Shown piece after piece: positions 1 through 9,175 of a stretch of 64,000 nucleotides of DNA; position 1 is the first letter of the stretch, and each line of letters opens with the position of its first letter. The stretch comes from Rhodanobacter sp. C05 (GTDB lineage: Bacteria; Pseudomonadota; Gammaproteobacteria; Xanthomonadales; Rhodanobacteraceae). The stretch lies in assembly GCF_002001165.1 (NCBI RefSeq), contig NZ_MUNQ01000006.1, positions 1 through 64,000 of the forward strand. Direction: 5' to 3'. The notes below the pieces were generated by a model, which saw nothing but the letters and a program-made list of their open reading frames with translations, made no database searches and was not told where the DNA came from. A program made the position numbers and the translations under genes.

Positions 1-92
1 GTGTCAGGGCTGCGAAGGAATACATCGATTTTCTCCTCCCCCTGCAAGCAGGGGGAGGAGAAAATCGATGTATTCCTTCGCAGCCCTGACAC
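1..92. repeat. Perfect 45-bp inverted repeat at window edge
   Basis: Bases 1-45 are the exact reverse complement of bases 48-92, separated by only two bases (AA at 46-47). The inner part is a C-rich run facing a G-rich run (CTCCTCCCCC / GGGGGAGGAG); the outer part is ordinary mixed sequence. The arm may continue left of the window. A G/C-rich core of this kind could be a genuine small palindromic repeat, but perfect extension of both arms exactly to base 1 also fits a fold-back artefact at a contig end. Confidence 0.9.
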
Positions 93-111
93 ACCAAGGA
101 TCAGCGCTGTT

Positions 112-560
<449 letters not shown>

Positions 561-564
<4 letters not shown>

Positions 565-1196
565 CGGCTTGTCTCACTGCCTTGGTGGGGGCTGCCTTTA
601 TCAGTGGTGGAGCAGTCGATCAGCTCGCCCTCGGTGGCAACGAAGTCCAGTGCCACATCCCAGTCCGCTGCCTCGATCTGCGGCAATTCCTGGAACGCAT
701 ACGCGATGCCGACCAGCAGCGGTTCGGTCGGGCGCACCTGCTTCTTGAGGAACGCAAAGCTGCGGTCGTAGTAACCACCGCCATGACCCAGCCGATGGCC
801 ACGGCGGTCGAAACCGAGCAGAGGCACCAGCACCAGGTCGAGCTGGAACGGTTCCAGCAGCTCGCGTGGTGCGGCTGGTTCGGGGATGCCATAACGATTC
901 GGCTGCACTTCTTCGCCGGATTGCCAGGGCGCAAAACGCAGACGCTTTCCCTTGCAGATCACCGGCAGCAGGAATTGCTGGCCACGAGCAGCCAGGGGCG
1001 GGATCACCAGGTTCAGCGGCAGCTCGCCATGGCTGGCCCAGTAACCGGCGACGCGGCTGTCGGTGAGGTATTCGGGGAGCTGTTCGAGGCTGCGGCGCAG
1101 GCCTTGTGCGGCGGCGATGCGCTGGGGCGGGGTGAGGGCGCGGCGCTGGTCGGCCAGACTCTGGCGAAGCTCGCGTCGTTGGGCGGTGGCGTCCAC
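561..1196 (-). CDS. ygfA: 5-formyltetrahydrofolate cyclo-ligase
   Basis: 211-aa cytosolic enzyme that converts 5-formyl-THF to 5,10-methenyl-THF with ATP, returning folate to the one-carbon pool. The family signature DRRGHRLGHGGGYYDR is intact near residues 130-145, and the N-terminal arginine-rich helix (RRELRQSLADQRRAL) matches the family. The start is the ATG giving MDATAQRREL. It lies directly downstream of 6S RNA, the order also found in E. coli (zapA-ssrS-ygfA), and overlaps the EVE gene by 4 nt. Confidence 0.93.
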
Positions 1197-1222
1197 GTTT
1201 CGCGCGTCTCCATCGTAAAGTT

Positions 1223-1252
1223 CGCCCCGTTCATCGCGGGATGAACGGGGCG
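1223..1252 (-). terminator. Strong hairpin between 6S RNA and cyclo-ligase gene
   Basis: A 12-bp perfect stem (CGCCCCGTTCAT paired with ATGAACGGGGCG) with a 6-base loop lies just past the 3' end of the 6S RNA. No long U tract follows on the minus strand, so it may stall or protect the 6S 3' end rather than be a full intrinsic terminator. Confidence 0.5.
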
Positions 1253-1264
1253 AGGATAAGTGGC

Positions 1265-1450
1265 GTCAACCGCGGTGCCGCTGCACACCAAACGACCTTG
1301 ATCCAAGATGGATCAGGTGGGAGAGCTACATGGCCTCGAGGCTTTCCGCACGTGGCGGACATGCACAACAGCCGATGTGAAGCCGACCCGGGGCCGTATT
1401 TAGGAACAAGGCAAATGTAAGAGTGTGCTGGCGAACATCGCAGAAAACGC
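1265..1450 (-). ncRNA. ssrS: 6S RNA
   Basis: About 185 nt, minus strand, between zapA and the cyclo-ligase gene. The minus-strand sequence lines up by eye with E. coli 6S RNA in order: a 5' TTTTCTGCGATGTTCGC block, a middle TGTCCGCC...GCGGAAAGCC block, the ACCTGATCC...GGATCAAGGT hairpin, and a 3' GTGTGCAGCGGCACC block. The 5' CTGCGATG can pair with the 3' CACCGCGG as the closing stem. 6S RNA binds sigma-70 RNA polymerase and represses promoters in stationary phase. Ends are approximate. A TAAAAT box at 1459-1464 (minus) could be its -10 element. Confidence 0.88.
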
Positions 1451-1563
1451 CGGGATTGATTTTAGGCGTTTGCCCGTCAATGTGCCACTGGCGCATGACA
1501 GTTCGGGTTCATCGAACGACGCGATGCCTGATGCTTTGAGCAGGCTCCAGAGCGCTACAGCAT

Positions 1564-1872
1564 TCAACGCTTGAGCAGATCGCTCTCCAGCGCGGCATCC
1601 AGCTTGCTGCGCAAAGCAGCAAGCCCGTCGCTGAGACGCTGTTCCTGGCCGTCGTGCTGTTTGCGCAGGGTCAGGAATTCGTGGGTGACGCTGATCGCCG
1701 TCAACACCGCCAACCGCTCGAAACTGGGTGCCTTGGCATTCGCGCGCAGCTCGCGCATCTTGCGATCGAGAAAGCCGGCTGCTTCGAGCAGGCCATCGCG
1801 CTCTTCCGGCGCACAGGCGATCAGGAATTCGCGGTCGATCAGTCGCAGCGCGACCGGTTCACTGCTGGACAT
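1564..1872 (-). CDS. zapA: Cell division protein ZapA
   Basis: 102-aa cytoplasmic Z-ring accessory protein that bundles FtsZ. It shows the ZapA fold: N-terminal strands (EPVALRLIDREFLIACAPEER), then a helix rich in hydrophobic heptads (LAVLTAISVTHEFLTLRKQ) and a C-terminal coiled coil. An upstream in-frame TTG would add MIEP, but the ATG giving MSSSEPV fits the family better. It follows the ZapB-like gene closely and precedes 6S RNA. Confidence 0.9.
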   Translation of the reverse strand: MSSSEPVALRLIDREFLIACAPEERDGLLEAAGFLDRKMRELRANAKAPSFERLAVLTAISVTHEFLTLRKQHDGQEQRLSDGLAALRSKLDAALESDLLKR

Positions 1873-1880
1873 GGGTTCTA

Positions 1881-2105
1881 TCAACCATTGCTTTCAAGCG
1901 ATTTCAGCCGCTGGATCATTGCCTCGACGCGGCTGCGTGCCTGTTCGTTGCGTGCCAGCAGACCCGCGCGCTCACCGGACAGCTGCTCCTGGCTCTGGCG
2001 CAGGCTGCGGTTCTCCTCGCTGAGCCGGCGCACGGTATCGAGCAGCCGGTCGAGTTGCTGGGCCAGCGCAGCCAGTTCTTGATGGACGTGATCAGGCGTA
2101 CTCAT
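1881..2105 (-). CDS. TIGR02449-family coiled-coil protein (ZapB-like)
   Basis: 74-aa protein that is almost entirely a predicted coiled coil (leucines and glutamines in heptads, LAALAQQLDRLL ... LSEENRSLRQSQ). This matches the TIGR02449 family found beside zapA in Xanthomonadales and Pseudomonas. It probably pairs with ZapA in Z-ring organisation, by analogy with ZapB; that role is inferred. Its stop lies just before the zapA start. Confidence 0.8.
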   Translation of the reverse strand: MSTPDHVHQELAALAQQLDRLLDTVRRLSEENRSLRQSQEQLSGERAGLLARNEQARSRVEAMIQRLKSLESNG

Positions 2106-2218
2106 AAACGAAACTATAACAGGACGTTGGCCGAAATCAGCGTGGCCGCCGGCAAGAGTCGGTGGCTACCCATGGCGGCTGCATTAAACTGGCGGTCATT
2201 ACTTGCAGGAGCATCACC

Positions 2219-2782
2219 ATGACGGCTACCGGGCTTGTGGGCCACGACGACATCGACGCGCTGATCATGCGTCTGCGACTGGGTACCGAGGCCAGCGAAT
2301 TGCACGGTTCGCTGTGCGGTTATCTGGCCGGCGGCGGCTCTCTGCACGGCACCACGGTGCTGGCCGCGCTGCAGCTGGATGGCGAAGCCACCGAGCCGAC
2401 CGCGAACGACGAGACGCTGCTGGAGCGGTTGGCCAGGCAGTGTGAAGCCGAACTGGCCGATCCCGAACTCGGTTTCGAACCGTTGCTGCCGGAGGATGAC
2501 CGCCCGCTGGCCGAACGTGCCGAAGCGATGGTCGACTGGTGTCGCGGTTTCCTCGGTGGCTTCGGTCTCGCCGGTACGCCCGCGCATGCGCACCTGTCGG
2601 AGGAGGCGCAGGAGATCCTGCGTGACTTCGGCAACATCGCCGGCTCGTCGTTCGATTTCGACAATGAAGACGAGGACGAAGACGCGCTGATCGAGGTGCA
2701 GGAATTCGTGCGGGTCGGTGCGATGCTGTTGCACACCGAGTGCACGGCGCACGACGGGCCCGCCAGCGGCACGGTGCATTGA
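2219..2782 (+). CDS. UPF0149 family protein (YgfB/YecA-like)
   Basis: 187-aa cytosolic protein of the UPF0149 family. Typical blocks are ASELHGSLCGYLAGG near the N-terminus, FRLGF-like LPEDDRPLAERAEAMVDWCRGFLGGF in the middle, and an acidic stretch (DFDNEDEDEDA) near the C-terminus. The ATG is set by an AGGAG at 2207-2211; the longer GTG frame from 2162 is not used. In E. coli and Pseudomonas, ygfB likewise precedes pepP; the Pseudomonas homologue has been tied to beta-lactamase regulation. It is transcribed away from zapA. Confidence 0.88.
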   Translation: MTATGLVGHDDIDALIMRLRLGTEASELHGSLCGYLAGGGSLHGTTVLAALQLDGEATEPTANDETLLERLARQCEAELADPELGFEPLLPEDDRPLAERAEAMVDWCRGFLGGFGLAGTPAHAHLSEEAQEILRDFGNIAGSSFDFDNEDEDEDALIEVQEFVRVGAMLLHTECTAHDGPASGTVH

Positions 2783-4119
2783 TTCCGACCGCGCCGGGAC
2801 TGGCTGCGCTGGCGATCGCGTCCGAGGAATTCGCCCGGCGTCGGCGCCAACTGATGCAGATGGCCGGTGAGGATGCCGTGCTGCTGGTCGCTGCAGCGAC
2901 CGAGCGCATGCGCAACGCCGACGCAGCGTGGCCGTACCGGCAGGATTCCGATTTCCACTACCTCGGCGGTTTCCCCGAAGCGGCTGCGGTGCTGGCCCTG
3001 CTGCCCGGCCGCAAGCACGGCGAGGTGGTGCTGTTCTGCCGCGAGCGCGATCCGGCGCGCGAGCGCTGGCATGGACAGACGATCGGCACCGAGCGTGCGG
3101 TGGCCGAATACGGCATGGACGACGCGTTCCCGATCGAGGATATCGACGACATCCTGCCCGGCATGATCGAGGGCCGCGGCCGCGTGTATTGCCACTTCGG
3201 CCGCGAGCCGGAATTCGATGCGCAACTGCTGGGCTGGATGCGCAAGCTGCGCCAGTTGCGTGGCGGCGGCGTGGTGCCGAAGGAGTTCGTCGCGCTCGGC
3301 CATCTGCTGCATGACCTGCGGTTGTACAAATCGCGTGGCGAACTGAAGCTGATGCGCGCCTCCGCCGCGATTGCGGTCGAGGCGCACCTTGCGGCACTGC
3401 AGGTGGCCGCGCCCGGACGCCGCGAATACGAGGTCGAAGCCGAACTGCTGCGTGTGATGCGCAGCCGCGGCGCGGTGCCGGCGTTTCCGCCGATTGTCGC
3501 TGGTGGCGCGAATGCCTGCGTGATGCACTACCAGGCCCATCGTGCATCACTCAATGATGGCGACCTGCTGCTGATCGACGCAGGCGCCGAACTGGACTGC
3601 TATGCGTCCGACATCAGTCGGACGTTTCCGCTCAACGGCCGCTACAGCCGCGAGCAGCGTGCACTGTACGACGTGGTGCTGACCGCCCAGCTGGCGGCCA
3701 TCGACGAGGTTCGGCCCGGCCGGCCGTTCAGTGCCGCGCACGCGGCGGCGGTTCGCGTACTCACGGAAGGCCTGTGCCAGCTCGGCCTGCTCAAGGGCAG
3801 TGCCGATGCGGCGATCGCCGAGGAAAGCTACAAGCGGTTCTTTCCGGCCAAGACCGGCCACTGGCTGGGTCTGGACGTGCACGACGTCGGCGACTACCGC
3901 ATCGACGGTGAATCGCGCCTGCTCGAACCGGACATGGTGCTGACGGTGGAGCCGGGCCTGTACGTAGCGCCGGACGATCGTTCGGTGGCCGAGCGCTGGC
4001 GCGGCATCGGCATCCGCATCGAGGACGATGTGGCGGTGACCCGCGACGGCAACGAGGTACTCACCGCGGCGATGCCGAAGCAGGCGGATGAAATCGAGGC
4101 GTTGCTGGCGGCGCGCTAG
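2779..4119 (+). CDS. pepP: Xaa-Pro aminopeptidase (PepP)
   Basis: 446-aa M24B metallopeptidase that removes N-terminal residues preceding proline. Metal ligands are visible: DAGAELDCYASDISRTFP (two Asp), a His in GHWLGLDVHD, and the two Glu in LTVEPGLYV and IRIEDDVAV. An N-terminal creatinase-type domain occupies roughly residues 5-140. The likely start is a TTG overlapping the UPF0149 stop (TTGA, 2779-2782), implying translational coupling; other starts further upstream are possible. Its stop codon overlaps the convergent cydX stop. Confidence 0.9.
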   Translation: MIPTAPGLAALAIASEEFARRRRQLMQMAGEDAVLLVAAATERMRNADAAWPYRQDSDFHYLGGFPEAAAVLALLPGRKHGEVVLFCRERDPARERWHGQTIGTERAVAEYGMDDAFPIEDIDDILPGMIEGRGRVYCHFGREPEFDAQLLGWMRKLRQLRGGGVVPKEFVALGHLLHDLRLYKSRGELKLMRASAAIAVEAHLAALQVAAPGRREYEVEAELLRVMRSRGAVPAFPPIVAGGANACVMHYQAHRASLNDGDLLLIDAGAELDCYASDISRTFPLNGRYSREQRALYDVVLTAQLAAIDEVRPGRPFSAAHAAAVRVLTEGLCQLGLLKGSADAAIAEESYKRFFPAKTGHWLGLDVHDVGDYRIDGESRLLEPDMVLTVEPGLYVAPDDRSVAERWRGIGIRIEDDVAVTRDGNEVLTAAMPKQADEIEALLAAR

Positions 4120-4256
4120 GTCAGTTCGTCCGGCAATTCCGCATCATTGCGTTCGCGGTTCGCCGCGTCGGTGGCGTGCACCTCGTACCACATCGCATTG
4201 AGGATGGCGAAGGCACAGGCCAGTCCCAGTCCGAGTATCCATGAGAAATACCACAT
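4116..4256 (-). CDS. cydX: Cytochrome bd oxidase small subunit CydX
   Basis: 46-aa single-pass membrane protein starting MWYFSWILGLGLACAFAILN, with the W-Y-F-W start and a hydrophobic segment typical of CydX, followed by WYE and a charged tail rich in D/E/R/N. A textbook AGGAGG lies 8 nt before the ATG, inside and just after the end of cydB. CydX stabilises the CydAB haem active site. The last 3 nt overlap the end of convergent pepP. Confidence 0.93.
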   Translation of the reverse strand: MWYFSWILGLGLACAFAILNAMWYEVHATDAANRERNDAELPDELT

Positions 4257-4271
4257 CAGATCGACCTCCTT

Positions 4272-5402
4272 TCAATAACCACCATGCGCTTTGCGTACTT
4301 GTTCAAGGGTGACCCGCCCGCGCATCACGCGGTACACCCAGCTGGTATAGAGCATCACGATCGGCAGCAGCACGGCGGTAACGATCAGCATCAGTTGCAA
4401 GGTGCCATGGCTGGAGGAAGCGTCCCACACCGTGAGGCTGGAGCGCGGATCGAGGCTGGACGGCAGCAGGAACGGGAACAGCGCGAAGCCGGCCGACGCG
4501 ATCGTGCTGCCCACCATCAGGCTGCTGGCGATGAAGCCGGCAACGCTGCGTCGGCCGATCAGCGCCTGCACGCCCACGGCGGAGACCAGCGCCAGCAGCG
4601 GTGCGCTCCAGAACCACGGATATTGCATGTAACTGGCAAACCAGCTGCCGCCGACGGCGACCTGCTTGTACAGCGGGTTGGAGGCGCCATCGGTCACGAT
4701 GGGGCCGCCGATCGCGTAGCCGGGAAGACCATAGGCAACCCACACGCCGGCCAGCACATACAGCACGGCATAGATCAGCGTCATCCAGCGCGCGATCCGC
4801 ACCGCGCGTGCGGCGATCAGCTGATCGGCCTTCAGCGCGGCCCAGCTGGCACCGTGCGCCAGCAGCATGCTCAGCGACACCAGCCCGCACAGCAGCGCAA
4901 ACGGGTGGAGCAGTTCGAAGAAGCCGCCATGCCAGCTCATGCGCAGATCGCCGTCGAACTGGAACGGCACACCAAGGAAGAGATTGCCGAACGCGACACC
5001 GGCGATCAGCATCACCACGAAGCCGGAGCCGGTGAGGATCCAGTCCCACAACGAAGCCCATCGCGGGTCATGGATCTTGCCGCGGAAATTGAAACCGACC
5101 GGGCGCAGGATGAAGGCCAGCAGCACCAGCGCGATCGCCAGGTACATGCCGGAGAACGACACCGCGTAAAGCATCGGCCACGCCGCGAACGTCGCGCCGC
5201 CGGCCAGGATGAACCACACCTGGTTGCCTTCCCAGGTAGGCTCGATCCCTTCGAGCAAGACCAGTCGTTCCTCGTTGTCGCGGCCCAGGATCTTGAGCAG
5301 GCCGGCGACGCCGAAATCAAAGCCGTCCATGATCGCGAAGCCGATCAGCAACGTGCCGAGCAAGGCCCACCAGATCACCCGCAGCGTGGCGTAGTCGAGC
5401 AT
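4272..5402 (-). CDS. cydB: Cytochrome bd ubiquinol oxidase subunit II
   Basis: 376-aa polytopic membrane subunit of the bd oxidase, which reduces O2 with quinol without pumping protons. The N-terminus ([25 protein letters not shown]) and the [18 protein letters not shown] block are diagnostic of CydB. Family-typical length (E. coli 379). It lies 10 nt after cydA and its stop abuts the cydX ribosome-binding site, so cydP-cydA-cydB-cydX form one operon. Confidence 0.97.
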   Translation of the reverse strand: MLDYATLRVIWWALLGTLLIGFAIMDGFDFGVAGLLKILGRDNEERLVLLEGIEPTWEGNQVWFILAGGATFAAWPMLYAVSFSGMYLAIALVLLAFILRPVGFNFRGKIHDPRWASLWDWILTGSGFVVMLIAGVAFGNLFLGVPFQFDGDLRMSWHGGFFELLHPFALLCGLVSLSMLLAHGASWAALKADQLIAARAVRIARWMTLIYAVLYVLAGVWVAYGLPGYAIGGPIVTDGASNPLYKQVAVGGSWFASYMQYPWFWSAPLLALVSAVGVQALIGRRSVAGFIASSLMVGSTIASAGFALFPFLLPSSLDPRSSLTVWDASSSHGTLQLMLIVTAVLLPIVMLYTSWVYRVMRGRVTLEQVRKAHGGY

Positions 5403-5412
5403 GGCGATGTCC

Positions 5413-6978
5413 TCAGTGACCGGCCGCGGTGGATGGATCGTTGGACGGCCAGATGCCCAAACCGTCCGGCCCCTTGCGGATGAACTTCCGCATCAGCGTC
5501 ACATCGACGATCGCCAGCGCGGTGTAGAAGAACACGAAGCCACCGAGCGAAGTGAGTACCTGACCGGCACTGACCGATGACACGCCGAGCGCCGTCGGCA
5601 GCACGCCTTCGATCGCCCACGGCTGACGCCCATATTCGGCCACGATCCAGCCCAGCTCGATTGCCAGCCACGGTAGCGGCAGGCTCCACAACGCGAGGCG
5701 CAGATACCAGCGCTGGCTGTCCAGCTGGCGCGTGCTGGCCTTCCAGAACGAAAACGCGAACAGCGCGATGAAATAGAAACCGCAGCCGACCATGATGCGG
5801 AATGCCCAGAACAGTACCGGCACGTTCGGAATCGTGCTGTCGGCAGCCTGCTGGATATCTGCCGGCGTCGCCTGGCGCGGATCGTCGACGTATTTCTTCA
5901 GCAGCAGGGCGTAGCCCAGATCCTGATCATGCGCGGCGAGGGTGGCCTTGGCCTGCGCGTTGTCCTTGTCATGGCGCAGCATCAACATGGCGTCATAGGC
6001 CTGGATGCCGTTGCCGATACGACCCTTGGCGGTATCCACCAGTTCGGCGATGCCAGGTATGGTCTCGTCGGTCGAATGAGTGCCGATCAGGCCCATCACC
6101 CAGGGAATCTTCACCGCGAAGTGGGTCGTGCGTTGTTGCACGTCCGGGATGCCGAACAGGGTGAACGAGGCCGGCGCCGGTTCGGTGTGCCACATCGCCT
6201 CGATCGAGGCCATCTTCATCTTCTGGTTCAGCGATACGGTGTAGCCGGAGGCATCACCCAGCACCACCACCGACAGCGCCGCGGCGAGACCGAAACTTGC
6301 CGCCACCGTCATCGAGCGCTTGGCGAAATCCACGTTGCGTCCGCGCAGCAGATACCACGCGCTGATCGACAGCACGAACATCGCACCCATCACGTAGCCC
6401 GCGCTCACCGTATGCACGAACTTGTCCTGCGCCACGGGATTGAAGAGCACCTCGGAGAACGAGGTCACTTCCATACGCATCGTCTGCGGGTTGAATTCGG
6501 CACCGACCGGATGCTGCATCCACGCATTCGCGATCAGGATCCACAGCGCGGACAGGCTGGTGCCCAGCGCCAGGAACCAGGTCACCAGCAAGTGCTTGAT
6601 CCGCGAGATGCGATCCCAGCCCATGAAGAACACGCCGACCAGGGTCGCCTCGAGGAAGAACGCCATCATTCCCTCGATCGCCAGCGGCGCACCGAACACG
6701 TCGCCCACATAATGCGAGTAGTACGCCCAGTTCATGCCGAACTGGAATTCCATCGTCACGCCGGTCGCCACGCCCATCGCGAAATTGATGCCGAACAACA
6801 CGCCCCAGAACTGCACCATGCGCTTCCACACCTCGCGCCCGGTCATCACGTAGACGCTCTCCATGATCGCCAGCATCCACACCAGCCCCAGTGTCAGTGG
6901 CACGAACAGGAAGTGGTACAGCGCGGTCAGCGCGAACTGCAGGCGCGACAGCGTGACGACATCGGTGTCGATGATCAT
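5413..6978 (-). CDS. cydA: Cytochrome bd ubiquinol oxidase subunit I
   Basis: 521-aa haem-bearing subunit (E. coli 522). The start is the ATG giving [18 protein letters not shown], with the haem-ligand candidate His22; a second conserved His is in [12 protein letters not shown], and the Met ligand of haem b558 lies in [12 protein letters not shown]. The quinol-loop motif [12 protein letters not shown] is intact, with a long periplasmic Q loop before it. The start overlaps the stop of cydP by 4 nt (ATGA). A longer in-frame extension upstream (MGGVCTT...) lies inside cydP and is rejected. Confidence 0.97.
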   Translation of the reverse strand: MIIDTDVVTLSRLQFALTALYHFLFVPLTLGLVWMLAIMESVYVMTGREVWKRMVQFWGVLFGINFAMGVATGVTMEFQFGMNWAYYSHYVGDVFGAPLAIEGMMAFFLEATLVGVFFMGWDRISRIKHLLVTWFLALGTSLSALWILIANAWMQHPVGAEFNPQTMRMEVTSFSEVLFNPVAQDKFVHTVSAGYVMGAMFVLSISAWYLLRGRNVDFAKRSMTVAASFGLAAALSVVVLGDASGYTVSLNQKMKMASIEAMWHTEPAPASFTLFGIPDVQQRTTHFAVKIPWVMGLIGTHSTDETIPGIAELVDTAKGRIGNGIQAYDAMLMLRHDKDNAQAKATLAAHDQDLGYALLLKKYVDDPRQATPADIQQAADSTIPNVPVLFWAFRIMVGCGFYFIALFAFSFWKASTRQLDSQRWYLRLALWSLPLPWLAIELGWIVAEYGRQPWAIEGVLPTALGVSSVSAGQVLTSLGGFVFFYTALAIVDVTLMRKFIRKGPDGLGIWPSNDPSTAAGH

Positions 6979-7205
6979 GGGTGACCTGCGGATGGGATTT
7001 GGGGGGAGGGTGCCAGCAGATGTGCGATCGCATCCGGACTGGCATCGGGTTTCGGTTGTGGTGCAAACGCCACCCACCAGATCAGTGTCAACAGCGCGAT
7101 CTTGAGCGCGATGACGCCGAACAGCTCGATCGTCAGCCGACGCAGCGGGCGAGGCGGTTCGCTGAGCTTTTCAGTCGGGGCGCTTGATGTCGCGGAGCCG
7201 GACAT
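6975..7205 (-). CDS. cydP: Cytochrome oxidase putative small subunit CydP
   Basis: 76-aa protein with one predicted membrane helix (LTIELFGVIALKIALLTLIWWVAFA) flanked by an N-terminal polar, proline-rich stretch and a short proline/alanine-rich tail. Position (first gene, overlapping cydA by ATGA) and form match the small protein annotated CydP in Xanthomonadales and related proteobacteria. It is probably an accessory subunit or assembly factor of the bd oxidase; the exact role is inferred. Confidence 0.75.
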   Translation of the reverse strand: MSGSATSSAPTEKLSEPPRPLRRLTIELFGVIALKIALLTLIWWVAFAPQPKPDASPDAIAHLLAPSPQIPSAGHP

Positions 7206-7372
7206 GCGATGAATCCATGCGGTAGCTGCCGCTCAGCATACGCCGTCAAGGCGTTGCCTTGATGTGGAGGAATGTCGCAGTGGTGGATCGTCGCAGGGTG
7301 CATGGGGCACGAATGCTGTCGCTGCTGTGAGGAGGATTCGTGCCCAGTCCATTCGCGTTGATGCTGGTGAAC

Positions 7373-8680
7373 TCAGAGCAGCGCAAACGCATCCCGAGTG
7401 AGGTTCTCAGGTGCACTGTCAGTGCACACTACGTCGTCCTCGATGCGGATGCCGCCGTACTGGCGGAATGCGTCGACCCTGGCCCAGTCGATGTCGGCGG
7501 CTACCGGTTTGTCGCGCAGTTCGGCCAGCAGCATGTCGATGAAGTACAGGCCCGGCTCGATCGTCACCACCATGCCCGGTTCCAGCACGCGGGTCATGCG
7601 CAGATAGGGATGGCCGGCCGGACGCGCGATGCTGCCGCCGTGCTCGTCCTGCTGGAAGCCGGCGACGTCGTGCACCTGCAGGCCGATCGGATGACCGAGA
7701 CCGTGCGGGAAGAACGTGCTGCTCACACCGGATTCGACGGCGCTCTCCGCGCTCATGCGGATGAAGCCGTGTTCGCGCAGCACGCCGGCCAGCACGTGAT
7801 GGGCGTGGATGTGCAGTTCGGGATAGCTCTGTCCGGCGCGCACTTTCGCCACAAAGCCCTGTTGTGCGGCATCGACGCTGTCGATCAATGCCTGGAACTC
7901 CGCCGCTTGCGCCGAAGCGTAGGTGCGCGTGATGTCGCTGGCGTAACCGGCGGCGCTGGCTCCGGCGTCGATCAGGAAGGAGCGACTGTGCGCCGGCGGC
8001 ACGCGGTCGAAACTCGTGTAGTGCAGTACCGCGCCATGCTCGTTCAGGCCGACGATGCTGGAGTACGGCAGTTCGGCGTCGGTTTGTCGCGCGGCGGCGA
8101 GGTAGGTCAGATGGATCCCGAACTCGCTGCGGCCGGCACGGAATGAGGCCTCCGCCGCGCGGTGCGCGCGCGTGCCGATGCGGCTGGCCTCACGCATCAG
8201 GGCAAGTTCGTACGACGTCTTGTAGCTGCGGTGCCAGTGCAGGTAATCGAGCACGGCGGCAGGATTGTTCGCTTCGACGCCATCGCCGCTGGCGGCGATA
8301 ACCGCGCGATGACTGGTGGGTAGTTGTGCCGTCGCGTCAGCCGCGTTGCGCACGATGCTGATATCGAAATGCTCCACCCAGTAACCGTGCGGCGCCTGCG
8401 GCACCACGTGCCAGTAGTCGCGCGGCTGCAGGAAGATCAGCTTCGGCTTGCTGCCCGGCGTGTAGACGATCCAGCTGCCCGGTGCATCGGTCAGTGGCAG
8501 CCAGTGCTTGAAGTGCGGATTGACTGTGAACGGGTAGTCCTGGTCATCGAGGAATTTGCGCAGCGGCGTGCCGGCGGCGATCACGAGGTGGTCGAAACCA
8601 CCGAACGCGAGCGCCTGATCGGCGCGTTCGCGCAGCGTAGCCAGGTGCTGAGGATAGAGCGAAGCGAGTTGATCGTGCAT
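7373..8680 (-). CDS. pepQ: Xaa-Pro dipeptidase (PepQ)
   Basis: 435-aa M24B prolidase that splits Xaa-Pro dipeptides in the cytosol (E. coli 443). The start giving MHDQLASLYPQH is supported by AGGAG 6 nt upstream; a longer frame lacks support. Metal ligands are seen in LIDAGASAAGYASDITRTY (two Asp), FFPHGLGHPIGLQVHD (His), VVTIEPGLYF (Glu) and GIRIEDDVV (Glu). The N-terminal creatinase-like domain carries the aromatic block RDYWHVVPQAPHGYW typical of PepQ. It is monocistronic, with intergenic gaps on both sides. Confidence 0.92.
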   Translation of the reverse strand: MHDQLASLYPQHLATLRERADQALAFGGFDHLVIAAGTPLRKFLDDQDYPFTVNPHFKHWLPLTDAPGSWIVYTPGSKPKLIFLQPRDYWHVVPQAPHGYWVEHFDISIVRNAADATAQLPTSHRAVIAASGDGVEANNPAAVLDYLHWHRSYKTSYELALMREASRIGTRAHRAAEASFRAGRSEFGIHLTYLAAARQTDAELPYSSIVGLNEHGAVLHYTSFDRVPPAHSRSFLIDAGASAAGYASDITRTYASAQAAEFQALIDSVDAAQQGFVAKVRAGQSYPELHIHAHHVLAGVLREHGFIRMSAESAVESGVSSTFFPHGLGHPIGLQVHDVAGFQQDEHGGSIARPAGHPYLRMTRVLEPGMVVTIEPGLYFIDMLLAELRDKPVAADIDWARVDAFRQYGGIRIEDDVVCTDSAPENLTRDAFALL

Positions 8681-8815
8681 GGGGACTCCTGCAGGCCAGC
8701 TACGCCGTCCGGGGCATGGCACTCGCGTGCCGAGCCTGGTTGCCGGTGATGGCGTGAGATGGGGAAGGCGAAGGCGCCATGATCGCGCGCCGTGGCGACT
8801 ACTTCCAGCGGGACG

Positions 8816-9175
8816 TCAGGTCTGCGCCAGCCAGCTGTCGAGCCGGGCAGCATCGGCATCGCTGATCGCCACGATCCGGTAGCCGGCCCAGATCTGCCCC
8901 GTGCTCGCGGCAGGCTCGTGCCATTGTTCCTGGATGCCCGCCTCGATCGGTGCTGACTGCGTCAGCACCGATCCTGATTCCGGCAGGCTCATGCTGACCT
9001 GGTAGATCGCTTCGCTGCGCGGTGCCTGGGCGCAGATCAGCAGCATGCCGGTGCTGGAGAGATTGCCCAGATGCCCGATGGGCAGGCCACTGATCACGTC
9101 GGTCACGATGGCTGTGACGGCGGCACGCTTGCGCTCGGCACGACGCTGGTTGCTGATGTCGCTTGTTGAACTCAT
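8816..9175 (-). CDS. PilZ domain-containing protein
   Basis: 119-aa protein with a PilZ-like pattern: RRAERKR at the N-terminus (the arginine-rich c-di-GMP contact), then a D/N-x-S-x-x-G turn (GNLSSTGMLLI) and beta strands. The RxxxR-like and NLSSTG elements suggest c-di-GMP binding. The start at MSSTSDISNQ overlaps the stop of the upstream DUF1631 gene by 4 nt, so the two are co-translated and probably act together. Upstream in-frame sequence lies inside DUF1631 and is not used. Confidence 0.78.
   Translation of the reverse strand: MSSTSDISNQRRAERKRAAVTAIVTDVISGLPIGHLGNLSSTGMLLICAQAPRSEAIYQVSMSLPESGSVLTQSAPIEAGIQEQWHEPAASTGQIWAGYRIVAISDADAARLDSWLAQT

Noticed and set aside
2162-2218. GTG start giving a longer UPF0149 protein
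   Set aside because: No binding site upstream, whereas the ATG at 2219 has AGGAG at a good distance.
2114-3550. 478-aa open frame on the minus strand opposite UPF0149 and pepP
   Set aside because: Arg/Pro/Ala-rich product typical of antisense frames in GC-rich DNA; the plus-strand genes there are well-supported families.
4284-5483. 399-aa plus-strand frame opposite cydB
   Set aside because: His/Gln/Arg-rich antisense shadow of a clear CydB gene.
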